From: Patescibacteria group bacterium UBA5532
GTDB lineage: Bacteria; Patescibacteriota; Gracilibacteria; BD1-5; UBA2023
Direction: 5' to 3'
Assembly (NCBI GenBank): GCA_002426885.1
Contig: DINU01000005.1
Coordinates: 1 to 43,922, forward strand
Length of the DNA: 43,922 bases
The notes below the pieces were generated by a model, which searched no databases, was not told the origin of the DNA, and was given only the letters and a program-made list of their open reading frames with translations. The position numbers and the translations under genes are program-made. Numbering within the stretch: the stretch's first letter is position 1; every line of letters begins with the position of its first letter. Of this stretch, positions 1 to 10,100 are shown piece after piece.

Positions 1-1
1 T

Positions 2-247
2 GATACTTCTTCAGTACAAAATCGAAGCCCAAGCCATCTTGTTTGGAATGAGGCGGCGATTGAAATGCTAGCACTTAGGAGGAAGTGAGCCACTGAAGCA
101 GAAATAAAAGCAACTGTGTATAATATATTATCCGGGGGGGCAGATAGGGAAAACTCGGTGGTGATAGATGTGGCGAGCTACAACAAGAACAAGCATAGAA
201 ATATTATATTCTCTCTCCATTTGCGATTTATGATTTCCTGAATATAG
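2..247 (+). CDS. C-terminal end of an unrecognised protein (5' end outside window)
   Basis: With TGA read as glycine, this frame is open from the window edge to a TAG at 245-247, giving about 81 residues and two in-frame TGA codons. I do not recognise the protein. The stop codon lies in the loop of the intrinsic terminator at 230-267, which fits a real gene end. The stretch is short enough that an open frame by chance cannot be excluded. Confidence 0.45.
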
Positions 248-267
248 TACAGGAAATCATTTTTTTC
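230..267 (+). terminator. Rho-independent terminator
   Basis: A perfect 11-bp stem (230-240 pairs with 250-260; arms ATGATTTCCTG and CAGGAAATCAT) encloses a 9-nt loop and is followed by a run of seven T. It ends the partial gene 2-247 just before tyrS. Confidence 0.85.
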
Positions 268-332
268 TGTTATCTTCTGTGCACTCCCTACGAGCAGAGG
301 AAATGCAGTCATCATATCCTTACGCATCATCC

Positions 333-1523
333 ATGAATAAGCCTACTCCATCACAAGTGCAGAATCTCCTCTCGAAAGCCGTCTCGAACTGTATCGAGCG
401 TGAACATCTCGAGAAACGTCTTCTCGCATGAGAGAAGCTCGTCGTGAAGTTCGGGATCGATCCTGTCGCTTCGAAGATACACATCGGACATATGGTGCCT
501 TTCATGAAGCTGAAGGCTTTTCAGGAGCTCGGACACACGATCGTCCTCCTCTTCGGTGATGCGACTGCGCAGGTCGGCGACACGAGTGATAAGGATGCAG
601 AGCGCCCGATGCTTGCGCGAGAAGAGACACGGAAACATGCGGAAGTATTTCTCGAGAAATTCTCCAAGATAATCGATATCTCGAAGATCAATGTCTACTA
701 TAATAGTGAGTGACTCGATGCGGTAAACTTCGCATGAGTCGGAGAGCTCGCGAAGAATTTCTCTGTCGCGGAAATGCTCGATCGTGATAATTTCTCGAAG
801 CGATATAAAGAAGGGAAGCGTATCTCTCTGCAGGAATTTCTCTATCCGATCATGCAGGGATACGACAGCGTCGTGATCGCTAGGAAGTACGGAGCTTGTG
901 ATCTTGAGCTCGGCGGAAATGACCAGTATTTTAATCTACTTGCTGGTCGGACACTCATGTCTGCGTTCGGACTCCCGAAGCAAGATATCATGACATTCGA
1001 TCTTCTGATCGGAACAGATGGGAAAAAAATGAGTAAAAGTATGCCGAACTGTATCCTGATCGATGACTCGCCGTTCGATATGTATCAGAAGATTATCAAC
1101 ATCACGGACGAGCTGATTCCGCACTACTTCGAGCTTGCGACTGACGCGACACGCGAAGAAGTCGAGCAGATACGGAAGAGACTCGCATCATGAGAATCAC
1201 CGAATACTCTGAAGCGAGAGCTCGCTGATCGGATCGTGACGATATATCATGGAAAACCGTACGATCCAGACGATGAAGCGAATATCGAGATTATATCGCT
1301 TTCATGAGGCAAGAAAAAAGAAAAAATGGAGATATCGATCTCAGATCTCCTGAAGCAGATCGGATTCTCAGCGACGACAGGAGATGTCAGAAATGCTCTC
1401 GCAGGAAACTCGATCCGAGTGAACGGAGAGACGATCACGGATCCGAAGTTCCTCGTACAGATTTCTGACGCCGAGACCCTCATAGAGATGGGGAAAAAGA
1501 AAGCAAAACGAGTGATTTCGTAA
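333..1523 (+). CDS. tyrS: Tyrosyl-tRNA synthetase
   Basis: Class I aminoacyl-tRNA synthetase that charges tRNA-Tyr in the cytoplasm. The 396-residue product has the HIGH motif at about residues 50-53, KMSKS at about 232-236, and a C-terminal S4 RNA-binding domain (from about residue 332, around VNALAGNSIRVNG-type sequence). Five in-frame TGA codons (429, 711, 735, 1191, 1305) are read as Gly; the one at 1191 sits in the RLAS-G-ESPN segment, where the family has Gly. The TGA at 711 falls in an NSE-x-L motif where many homologues have Trp. The start is uncertain: ATG 333 fits family length, and an in-frame ATG at 303 is also possible. No Shine-Dalgarno is seen before 333. It stands alone after the terminator at 230-267. 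Confidence 0.95.
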
Positions 1524-1595
1524 AAAAGTTCTGAGAAATAAAATATCAGTTTTGTCACCACTCCGCGCGAGCAGGAATCCATAGGAAAATCCAGA

Positions 1596-1694
1596 ATGAA
1601 TCTGAAAAAAAACAAACCAAAGGACTGAGAATCTATGAAGGAGGATGGAGCAAAGATCGGATTTCTACTAAAAATCAAGAACAAGAAAAAGTAA
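1596..1694 (+). CDS. Possible 32-residue Lys-rich small protein in the tyrS-lspA gap
   Basis: The tyrS-lspA gap (1524-1748) holds one short code-25 frame from ATG 1596 to TAA 1692-1694, with one TGA and a Lys-rich end. The frame is open upstream to a TAA near 1537, so a longer non-ATG version is conceivable. I recognise no family and see no clear translation signal. It could simply be untranslated sequence. Confidence 0.2.
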
Positions 1695-1748
1695 AAATCC
1701 TCAGAGCGAGGGAATCAGAATAACGTAATATTCAATATTAATACACGT

Positions 1749-2216
1749 ATGAAAAAACCTGATTCCCTTCGTCTGCTCCTCTTTTTTTTCTCGATCATAG
1801 GTATTATTACGATCGACATTGCTTCGAAGCTTTTTATGTCTGAGCTTCTGGAAGAGAAGACGATTTCAGTACTTGGGGAGTATATAAAACTGACTCTCTT
1901 TTATAATTCTGGTGTCGCCTTTTCACTTCCGATCCAGGGGATTATTCTCCAAGTCTTGACGATACTGATTATAGTATCTATATTATATTATTATTTCCGC
2001 TACGAGTGGAAAAAACGATCACTTCTCCTCGATCTTGGATATATCGCGATCCTCGGAGGTGCGCTTTCTCATGCGTATGAACGGATTATGGTATGAGAAG
2101 TCGTGGACTTTATTCAGGTAAAATATTTTGCAGTTTTGAATCTTGCGGATATATTTATCTCAGTATGAGCGCTCTGCATTATCATTTACTATTTTTTCTA
2201 TGACAGAAAAAAATAA
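1749..2216 (+). CDS. lspA: Lipoprotein signal peptidase (signal peptidase II)
   Basis: Membrane aspartyl peptidase that removes signal peptides from prolipoproteins after lipid attachment. The 155-residue protein has four hydrophobic segments, an N-terminal TIDIASK block, the YNSGVAFS block, and a C-terminal VVDFI...LNLADIF block containing the second catalytic Asp. In-frame TGAs at 2094 and 2166 are glycines. The first catalytic Asp (family consensus GNLIDR) is replaced here: the segment reads GALSHAYER, so the usual Asn and Asp are His and Glu. The 3' end overlaps the next gene by 17 nt. A TATTAA lies 7 nt before the ATG, compatible with a very short leader. At least one candidate substrate, the lipoprotein at 29398-29751, is in this window. 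Confidence 0.88.
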
Positions 2217-2997
2217 TCACGAGGAAAAAGCTCCGAGAAAAGATCCACACGATCTATGAATCTCGCGAGAAGAAGAGGTATTGACCCCACCAAAATCAGA
2301 CTTTCTCTCCGTCGTCATGGTATCGCTCGGCGCACTGATCGCAGGAGTAATCGGCGGACTGCTGATATTTTTTCTCTCGTATCTCCTGAACGGGACGACC
2401 TTCACATGAGGCGCGAACGCTGTGCTCTTTTCGATGATCACATTCTTCTGTCTCGTGATCGGAAATCTTGTCCTCTACTTCATCACATCACTCGTCTTTC
2501 CAGGACGATATACCCGTACGCGTACCTCGCTCGGACAGATCGTCGTCTTCATCATTTTTCTCTTTATTTTCTTCATGCCGTTCTATCTCATCATGGGAAA
2601 TAGCGAAACAGCGGAAAATACGATCCTCGTACCATACACGCTCCATATCCTGACTTCATCGCTCTGAGTCGGGATCATCACGTCGATACTGGTAAATTAT
2701 CGCTATTCACTTCTCGGAATCTATGGGAACTTTATCGGATTTCTTTTCTCGAGTCTGATCTCTCTCTACGTATTTCAGTACTTTACGAAGTCCATGAATG
2801 CACTCTATGGACTCATCGGACTCATGATGGTATCGTTCTTTTTCACGACATTTTTCCGCGCGCTTTTCGAGTTTCTCTACTACCGCCTGTATCTTCTGAA
2901 TGGCTCTGATATGCTCGGAAATGTCTTTTCTCGTATAGAAAAAGAGGAGAAAGAGAAAGAACAAGAAGCCGAGAAAGAACTGACAAAATTCAAGTAA
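2200..2997 (+). CDS. Polytopic membrane protein of unknown function
   Basis: The 265-residue product has a charged N-terminus of about 35 residues, about six hydrophobic helices (roughly residues 38-60, 70-95, 105-130, 145-165, 175-195, 200-225) and a highly charged Glu/Lys-rich cytoplasmic tail. Three in-frame TGAs are read as Gly. I do not recognise a family. The start is supported by the U-rich tract TATTTTTTCT directly before ATG 2200, the same signal seen before several other genes. It overlaps lspA by 17 nt and lies 12 nt before the AMMECR1-domain gene, so the three are probably co-transcribed. Confidence 0.8.
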
Positions 2998-3009
2998 TCT
3001 ATTTTTTCT

Positions 3010-3555
3010 ATGCTCCCAGAAATCGTCCGCCACACACTCGAAGTATATCTGACAGAAAAAAGAATTCCTGTCTTTTCGGACTTTCATGCGAATGCGATCC
3101 AGTACACCAGCACGAAAGAATCGATCTTTGTGACACTTTTTCTCGCAGGGAAGATCATCGCATCTTCGGGAAGAATCCAGTGTAAAAAAGAAAATACTCT
3201 CATGGAGACGATCGATAATACTCTGCTTTGTCTTTCTGATATGCGTTTTACGGAGAATCTGAAGAATGTGAAAGAACTCGAGAAGATTCATATTCGAGTC
3301 GATCATTTTACACCGGATAAGCGGAAGATTATTAAGTCACCCGCAGAGCTCGATATCGCGCAGGACGGGCTGATTTTCCTCTCTCAGCCTCTCGGGAAGA
3401 TGTCGATCCTCCTTCCGAAGATCACGAATGTCACCTCAAATGGAGAACAACTTTTCGATATCGCCTGTAAAAAAGCAGGGGTCGACCGAAAAACACTAAA
3501 ACCTGGAGATTATATTCTCTACTCGATCCGCACGACGATCGAGAGTGATTTCTAA
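3010..3555 (+). CDS. AMMECR1-domain protein
   Basis: The 181-residue protein spans one AMMECR1-type domain: an N-terminal helix, an FVTLF strand, the segment that in the family carries a Gly-Cys-Ile-Gly turn (here altered to ASSGRIQC), an IHIRVDHFTP strand, an AQDGLIF turn, a conserved LLPKI strand and a C-terminal CKKAGV helix. Biochemical function is unsettled; in other bacteria and archaea the domain is linked to radical-SAM and MEMO-type partners, none of which is visible here. It is unusual here in having no internal TGA. The start is preceded by CTATTTTTTCT. It ends 24 nt from the convergent nth gene. Confidence 0.82.
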   Translation: MLPEIVRHTLEVYLTEKRIPVFSDFHANAIQYTSTKESIFVTLFLAGKIIASSGRIQCKKENTLMETIDNTLLCLSDMRFTENLKNVKELEKIHIRVDHFTPDKRKIIKSPAELDIAQDGLIFLSQPLGKMSILLPKITNVTSNGEQLFDIACKKAGVDRKTLKPGDYILYSIRTTIESDF

Positions 3556-3579
3556 GGGAAACTCTCACATGAAAAACTG

Positions 3580-4221
3580 TTATTTTTTCTGTGTATCTCG
3601 ATAATATCGGCAGTATTTCTGGATGGGACAATCTGAACACTTCGGCTTGCGTGCGATGCAACGATATCGACCGAAGAGTACGATCGGATGGTGCATAATT
3701 TTTTTCTCTTTCTCAGTCATGAGTGTGTCAAGCGCACGATCTGTCTGTTCTGGCGTCTTCGTGTCGACGATCCCGATCCGATTCATTACACGATGAATAT
3801 GCGTATCGACGCCGACATACGGCGCATCATAGAGGACCGAGAGGATGACTTTCGCAGTCTTGATACCGATTCATGGAAATGTCTGCAAAAGTACGAGATC
3901 ATTCGGAATCATTCCATCATATTGCGTCGCGAGAATCGTACCCGTTTCTTTGATAAATCGAGATTTATTATGGTAAAAATTGACGAAATGTGTATACGAC
4001 TCGATCTCCTCAAGCGAGAGATCGAGAATATCAGAACACTCCCGCACACGCGCAAAAAGCGGTGGTGTGACACGATTCACTTGTTTATCGGTCGTCTGCG
4101 CCGAGAGGATCACGGCGATCAGGAGCTGGAATGGCGTCTCATAATCGAGCTCGATTTTTTTCCCGCCATATTCATCATAGATACGAGCGAAGAGAGATGT
4201 ACGATCTTTTCGAGATATCAT
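3580..4221 (-). CDS. nth: Endonuclease III (DNA glycosylase/AP lyase)
   Basis: Base-excision repair enzyme that removes oxidised pyrimidines and cleaves the abasic site. The 213-residue protein has the helix-hairpin-helix FPGIGIKTA with catalytic Lys121, catalytic Asp139 in GVDTH, and the C-terminal iron-sulfur motif C-x6-C-x2-C-x5-C (CIARKPKCSDCPIQKYC). The first Gly of the hairpin is encoded by TGA (3871-3873), so a standard-code reading splits the gene exactly at its active site. It lies 23 nt downstream of ftsQ in a minus-strand group rbfA-ftsQ-nth. The start follows a T-rich stretch (GTATTTTTTAC-ATG). Confidence 0.95.
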
Positions 4222-4244
4222 GTAAAAAATACGGACCTAAAAAT

Positions 4245-5273
4245 CTATCGATACACGTCGCCGTAGATATCAGCGAGATTTTTCCCGCACACAGTCAGAT
4301 CACGACATACAAAAACCTCTCCGATAACGCGTATATCGACGTATGTCACACCTCACTGTCCGAGTTCATCGCCATATTTTCTCGCGTAAATCTGGAAGGT
4401 AATCAGCTCATTCGTCAGAGTATCTGCGACTGTGTCATCGAGCGAGAGGAGAATGCGCGTCCCGCTTTCGAGCGAGATGTGAAGCTCGCGCTCATTGGGA
4501 AAATATCGATACAGTCAGAAATGAAGATCAGGAAAATCATGTTCAAGTGTCTGCTTCACAGTCGCGATCGATGCCATGGTATCGGGTGGAATAACTTGTT
4601 TATAATCGAGAAAAAGCTCATCACGAAGCGACCGTGACACGATTTCAAGATTCGGGAAATTTCCAGCGCCAGAGCCACTCGTATTCGGGACGATAACACC
4701 ATTCGACGTCAGAAAAAATTCTCGATCCAGAAAAGCGATCGACGCCTGAAAAATCGTCGGGTACGGCGTCACGATAACTTTCAGCCCATTCGGGTAGAGG
4801 CGACGGATCTCGACGTCCTGAATCTGCTTCTGAAGCCCGAGAATATCCGATCGAATACTATCGATATTAACAGCAAAAATAAATTGTCCGTAAATACCCT
4901 CGATCGCACGATAAACGAGATCGGTATTGACGGTATTTTCCATCGGTTCGACGACGACACGCGATGGGCTCAGACGAAAGTACGGGGAAAAAAGAAGAAT
5001 ATATGCAGATAATCCGATCAGAATTATTCCGATAAATCCGATAAGCAGGGTAAATGGATTCCGATTTTCGAAGTGAAGCGTCCGAAGAAGTGGAGAAAAT
5101 GGACGTAGAAAAGATGTGTTTTTTTTCTTCGCAGAAATACGACTGCTCTTAAAAGGAGAAGTCTCTTTTGAGGAGAAAAGGTATTTTCGCTTCTTTTCCT
5201 GCACGACAGAAGCACGAAATTTCCGATTATGAAAACGTCCTATCCAAGCACGAATTTTGTTATGAAAGGTCAT
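4245..5273 (-). CDS. ftsQ: Cell division protein FtsQ/DivIB
   Basis: Single-pass membrane protein of the divisome. The 342-residue product has a basic cytoplasmic N-terminus of about 70 residues, one membrane helix (about residues 75-98), a POTRA-like domain beginning near SPYFRLSPSRVVV, and a beta domain ending in VTYVDIRVIGEVFV, which matches the FtsQ 'yiDLR' strand. In-frame TGA codons at 4515 and 4353 are Gly; the true stop is the TAG at 4245-4247. The long N-terminal cytoplasmic region is typical of the family. The start overlaps the end of rbfA by 14 nt, indicating translational coupling. Confidence 0.85.
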
Positions 5274-5613
5274 ATTTTTGAGCGATTTCAGAAAGCAGAG
5301 ATAGGACGCGCGTCGAAGATTCCTCTTTTGCTACATTTCTAAAACGAATCTTCGGAAGCTTCCGAAGAGAAATCCGTGCGCCAATCTCTCGACGAAGCGA
5401 AGGAGCAAGTGGCGCGAGAAAATGCGGAAGTGCCATTTCTTCCTGCTCAGAGCTGACAGTAATATCGAGGAAGTCATACTCTCGACTCATGTGAATATTC
5501 TGGATCGTGATGCGTCCGTGAGGATTTTCCCGAAGTTCGATAAAGTCATGAATCGCGCGATCAGCAATCACATAGATATCGTCCATTTTCCGATCGATCG
5601 TATAATTATTCAT
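5260..5613 (-). CDS. rbfA: Ribosome-binding factor A
   Basis: Small KH-like protein that helps 16S rRNA and 30S maturation. The 117-residue product shows the family pattern: an N-terminal helix ending FIELRENPHG, strands RITIQNIHMS and FLDITVSS, a helix LRREIGARISLRKLP, then KIRFRN. A longer frame reaches ATG 5661, but I chose ATG 5613 because it gives the usual N-terminus and is immediately preceded by ATTATTTTTTCT, the recurrent pre-start tract. A promoter (TTGAAA/TACTAT) lies at 5634-5661, leaving a leader of roughly 15 nt. First gene of rbfA-ftsQ-nth. Confidence 0.85.
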   Translation of the reverse strand: MNNYTIDRKMDDIYVIADRAIHDFIELRENPHGRITIQNIHMSREYDFLDITVSSEQEEMALPHFLAPLAPSLRREIGARISLRKLPKIRFRNVAKEESSTRVLSLLSEIAQKYDLS

Positions 5614-5633
5614 AGAAAAAATAATGCGCACGC

Positions 5634-5661
5634 ATAGTACAGGAAAAGTGTTTTTTTTCAA
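5634..5661 (-). promoter_or_regulatory. Promoter of rbfA-ftsQ-nth
   Basis: On the minus strand, TTGAAA (5656-5661) and TACTAT (5634-5639) are 16 bp apart, a good sigma70-like match. The predicted leader is short and almost entirely the U-rich tract before ATG 5613, so that tract is in the mRNA rather than being part of the promoter. Confidence 0.65.
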
Positions 5662-5682
5662 TGCTTTTCAGAAAAATATCGC

Positions 5683-6636
5683 CTAACGCAAATATAAGGA
5701 AATATCACGTTCCGGAAAGAATGCGAGGAGATCATCCTTTACTTTTCCCATGAAGGAATATCGTACATCGAACAGGATAAACTCGAGTCGGAACGCATGA
5801 AGCCACTGACGCGTGAGTCCGTGTGATTCTTGTGCTGTACGATTTACCTTGGTATTTCCATAGGTTTCGTCGCCGACGATCGGAAATCCGATCGATGCGA
5901 GATGGACGCGGATCTGGTGTGTCCGACCGGTGAGAAGATTCACTTCGAGGAGTGTGTATTTTCCATCGATTTCCGAGAGTTTTCGAAATTCTGTCTTCGC
6001 AAGCTTCGGATTCACAGGATTTTTCACCGTCATGCGCATGCGATCGTTCGGATCGCGCCCAATGTATGACTCGATATATCATTTTTCCTCTGGGACAATC
6101 CCGACGACAAGTGCAAGATAGAGCTTTTTGATCGTTCGCTTGGCGATCTTCTTCTGGAGTGCATGCATCGTGCGATCGTTCTTCGCGATGAGAATCAGTC
6201 CACTCGTATCTTTATCGAGACGATGGACGATTCCAGGTCGCTCGACGCCATTGATCACAGAAAGCGAGCCGAAATGATGGAGGAGCGCATTCACGAGCGT
6301 TCCTGTTTTTCCATGTTCTCCCGGTGTCGGGTGTGTATTTATGCCGGGATCTTTATTTATGACAGCAAAATCATCATTCTCGAAAACGATATCGAGCGGA
6401 ATATTTTCGGATTCGATATACATTTTCTCGACTTTCCAGCGGATCTCGATCACATCCTTTCGATAGATTTTTTTATTTTTTGCAAATGTCTGCCCATTAC
6501 ATGTGATGCACTGCTCCTCGATCATCTTCTGGATATACGAGCGCGATATATGGGGGAAAAGTCCCGCCAAAAAAGTGTCGATCCGACGTGTTTCTCGTGG
6601 ATCGACAAAGACAGAAAAGAGAGAAGTCTGATACAT
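5683..6636 (-). CDS. rluD: 23S rRNA pseudouridine synthase, RluD/RluA family
   Basis: Isomerises uridines of 23S rRNA. The 317-residue protein has an N-terminal S4-like domain (about residues 18-80: RIDTFLAGLFP, then a QCITCNGQ turn) and the catalytic domain with HRLDKDTSGL (catalytic Asp), the KLYLALV strand, and the C-terminal LLTGRTHQIRVHLA motif. One TGA (6079-6081) is read as Gly. The exact target uridines cannot be assigned; the symbol rests on S4 plus catalytic architecture, and RluC or another paralogue is possible. ATG 6636 was chosen over an upstream in-frame ATG that would run into ndk. It lies 22 nt downstream of ndk, so the two are likely co-transcribed. Confidence 0.88.
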
Positions 6637-6658
6637 CAGAAAGGAGTGAAGCTGTGAA

Positions 6659-7096
6659 TTATTCCATGATTTTTCGCTCGTACGCGCAGATCTCATCGAC
6701 ACGGAAAAATCGTGTGATCTCCTCAATCGCACCTTCGACAGAGTCAGAAGCGTGGATGAGGTTAAATCGGATATTATTCGCGAAGTCAGCACGAACTGTC
6801 CCCATCAGTGCTTCTGCGGGGTTGGTCGCACCACAGAGCTGTCGTATACCAGCGACGACATTTTCTCACTCGATGATCATGGCGATCACGGGACCAGCAG
6901 TCATGTAGTCGACAATCTCAGGGAAAAATGGTTTTTCTACGAGGTGAGCATAGTGTTCGCGGAGAATCTCCATATCGAGGAGAATCATTTTCATGCCGAT
7001 AATCTTGTAATTTCGAGCTTCGATACGAGAAATAATCGCACCAGCGATATTACGCTGGACCGTATCAGGTTTCAGGAGAATGAGCGTCTTTTCCAT
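6659..7096 (-). CDS. ndk: Nucleoside diphosphate kinase
   Basis: Transfers the gamma-phosphate of ATP to other NDPs through a phosphohistidine. The 145-residue protein is full length: N-terminal EKTLILLKPD, the GATNPAEA loop, GTVRADF, the active-site segment NLIHASDS (family consensus N-x-x-H-G-S-D, so Gly is replaced by Ala) and a C-terminal FFRVDEI. One TGA (6866-6868) is Gly; a standard-code reading truncates the protein at residue 76. The start follows CTCTTTTTTCTT. A clear promoter lies at 7129-7156. Confidence 0.95.
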
Positions 7097-7128
7097 AAGA
7101 AAAAAGAGTAAAAATGTAAAGTGCGCGT

Positions 7129-7156
7129 ATTATAAAGAGAAGACCGAAAAAATCAA
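7129..7156 (-). promoter_or_regulatory. Promoter of ndk-rluD
   Basis: On the minus strand, TTGATT (7151-7156) and a consensus TATAAT (7129-7134) are separated by 16 bp. The predicted leader of about 25 nt ends in a U-rich tract before ndk. The -35 box lies inside the T-tail of the preceding terminator. Confidence 0.7.
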
Positions 7157-7182
7157 AAGAAAACCCGAGCAAAAGCTCGGGT
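7150..7182 (-). terminator. Rho-independent terminator of the surface-protein gene
   Basis: On the minus strand an 8-bp stem (ACCCGAGC and GCTCGGGT, 7163-7182) with a TTTT loop is followed by a T-rich tail. It lies 12 nt beyond the stop codon of the 1247-residue surface protein. Confidence 0.85.
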
Positions 7183-7194
7183 AAAAGTTTTCTC

Positions 7195-10100
7195 TTAAAA
7201 TCCAGGAGGTGGGTTATAGAGCAGTGTCGTGCTGTATTCGATGATAAATGGATTTCGATATCCAGTATAGTAGTTACGTGAGGTTCCCTTACTCCGTACA
7301 CGATAGAGATCATTCACGAATGCGGCATCTTTATCAGCAGTTGAGACATTCGGATAGGTGTAGAGATTATTCGGATTGATGCTTCATCCGATCGTATTAC
7401 GAGAGAAGAGTGCACCTTCGAGACGAAGTTGTTCTGATGGATTTGGTGTGCTAGCACTGTTACTCATTCCGCGGAACATTCACTCAGCAAGAAGTGCACC
7501 CTTAATATACGTCACATCATCCCCGACATAGATATTTCCACCAGAAGTTCCATTTTTCAGGACGATGATTCATTTATACACTGCAATATTCTGATTTATA
7601 CGAAGATCCCCATAGACAACGAGGGTCTTGAAGTCTTTGTCCGCAATGGTAGAGTAGGGAAGTGCTGTATCAGAGTTATAATACAAGATACCGTTTGCGA
7701 CTTCACCACTTTTCATTCCTTTCACTAGATTTGCGACATTACTACGGATTTTCATAAGCAGAGAGCTGTATGCTGTCGTATCGATCGATCCAGCATTAAA
7801 CATACTCTTCTGTGAGCCGCCAAGTGATCCGAGGATAATCACTCATGCTGTATCATCGACGGTGAACGACGCTTTTCCGATGAGTCCTGAATCAGTATTT
7901 TTCCAGTATCCGACATAGCGTCATGTAGGAATGTCTGAGGTCGATCCGACGAGCATATACCCATTCCATGTGCTGGTAGCGACATCGTATTTCCAGTTTG
8001 CATTACTGGATGTCATTTTTGTCCAGTGTGAATCATCGCTACAGTATCACTCAGAATTTGCACCTGTGGTACGACCAAGCATTTCCATACATGCAGCTGC
8101 ATTATTAATATTCAGATTTGTCACGGTTCCTTTCAGAATATTTTCTGAGACAGAAAATGTGACACTCGGTGCAAGATCAGACGATGCGGATCAAAAGCTA
8201 GAAATAGTAAATGATGTCTTTCCAGTAGCTCCAGTCGTATCATTTCTCCAGTATCATCGATAATCTCCTGGAGGAAGCTCTGTATTATATCAGACAGTCT
8301 GAGTCAGATTCCATGTACTAGAAGTGGCATTGTATTTCCATCCTCATGCTGGCATCTTCGTCCAGTGCGATGCGACACCATCCTGACAATATGTATCACT
8401 ATTGGTTCCACTGGAACGTCCGACGACTTCCATACATGAGGAAGCATTCGTCGCGGTAAGATTTGTTACTGTTCCCTGAAGCGCTGATCCTGAGACAAGC
8501 ATCGTGACGACTGGAGCTGCCGAAGTACTCGTAGATCATGCAGGAATAGTGAAAGTAGTCGATCCAGTCAGTCCTGTGGTATTATTTCTCCAGTATCATC
8601 GATAATTTCATGCTGGCAGATCGGTACCCGATCCGACAGTACGGATGATATTCCATGTACGAGCCGATGCTGCATATTCCCATCCATTCGCTGGCATGAC
8701 TCTCCAGTGTGATGCGTCTCCATCTCGACAGTACATATCGCTATTTGATCCACTTGTACGTCCGACGACTTCCATACATGAGGAAGCATTCGTCGCGGTA
8801 AGATTTGTTACCATTCCACTCAGAGTGGTCGCATTTGCCCAGATCGTTACGACTGGAGCCAGGGATGATGTGCTCGTAGATGAAGTACCCGTGGATCATC
8901 CTCCTCCAGGAGAAGTACCGATCGTAATCGTCTCTGTAAGAGATGTAGAATTACACGATGTATACCTCAGGGTACATGTTCCCACTTGGGAAGCGATACT
9001 CGCAGGAATCGTGATGGTATATCATGCGCCACTTGGACTCGTCGCAGTACCAGCATATCGCACTGTAGCACCACTTCCTTTTGTACAGGAAATAGTCGGT
9101 ACAGAGAGTGTACAGCTTGGATCTGTTCTCCAGAGTTCAGAGGTAATATCCGAGTTTCTGGTAGAAAATGAAGTATTCGGAAGAGTATACCGACAGCTAG
9201 AAGTATTACATGCGGTTGTTCCGGTATTTGTAGTTGGTGATGTATATGTAATCGTCTCGGTAAGCGTGTTTGGAGAGCATGAAGAAGTATAGCGCACACT
9301 ACATGTTCCCGCTTTTGACGCGATACTCGCAGGGATAGAAATAAGATATCCTGAATCATTCTGACTCGCATCAAGACCAACATAGGTTATAGTTGCTCCT
9401 GCACCAGCAGTACAAGAAACCGTTGGTGTGGAAAGAGTACATGATGAAGCAGTCGATGTCTTCCAGAGATCCACTGTCATATCGGTATTTCGTACAGAAT
9501 ACGTCGCATTTCGAAGCGAATATTTACAGTTCGAAGCATTCGAAGTACACGCAACGGTTCCTGTATTTGTCGTACCTGTGTTTGTTGCGATCAAACGAAT
9601 TATCTCTGACAAAGCAGTTCCACCACATGAAGATGTGTATCATACCGTACAGGTTCCCTCTTGTGATGCAATATTTGCAGGAATCACCGCTGTGTAGAGT
9701 ACTTGTGGCTGAGTCACAATTACGCCACTTCTCGATACTCAATCACTCATTGCCATCATAAAGTATGCCCCCGTTCATTTGGTACAAGAAATAGTTGGTA
9801 CAGAGAGTGTACATCATGATGCAGAATTTATTGTTGACAATGGAAGATTTAATGATGTGTTGCTGGTATACAGTGTACCACTCAGTGTATATTTACAGTT
9901 TGAAGCGGTACATGCGGTGGTTCCTGTGTTTGTGGTTCCAGTTTGTGTACCGCATGTCGAATTTGTACTTATCGTGATTTTTCTTTGATCAGCAAAAGTA
10001 GAAGCAAATCCAGGGCTAAAACCAGTAACAGGAGTAAGACTACAAGAAATGGTATACGTTCATGGAGCATCGTATATACATGTCGTCTCTTCTGTATGAA

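Noticed and set aside
711..713. TGA as tryptophan (code 4), suggested by the NSE-x-L motif of TyrRS where Trp is common
   Set aside because: Nearly all other TGAs sit at invariant Gly sites, and conserved Trp is TGG (for example in SRFEWG of DnaA). One ambiguous site does not outweigh these.
429..1307. In-frame TGAs as nonsense mutations (a window full of pseudogenes)
   Set aside because: TGAs occur in almost every gene, at conserved glycine positions, with otherwise intact frames that end in TAA or TAG. Decay would also give TAA, TAG and indels.
1247..1684. A 145-residue minus-strand frame opposite the tyrS end
   Set aside because: It overlaps the S4 domain of TyrRS, is Phe/Ser-rich as expected of an antisense shadow, and has no family resemblance.
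5640..5683. Terminator after rluD
   Set aside because: A weak 6-bp pairing around a long A/T-rich stretch exists, but without a convincing stem it is better explained by the rbfA promoter located there.
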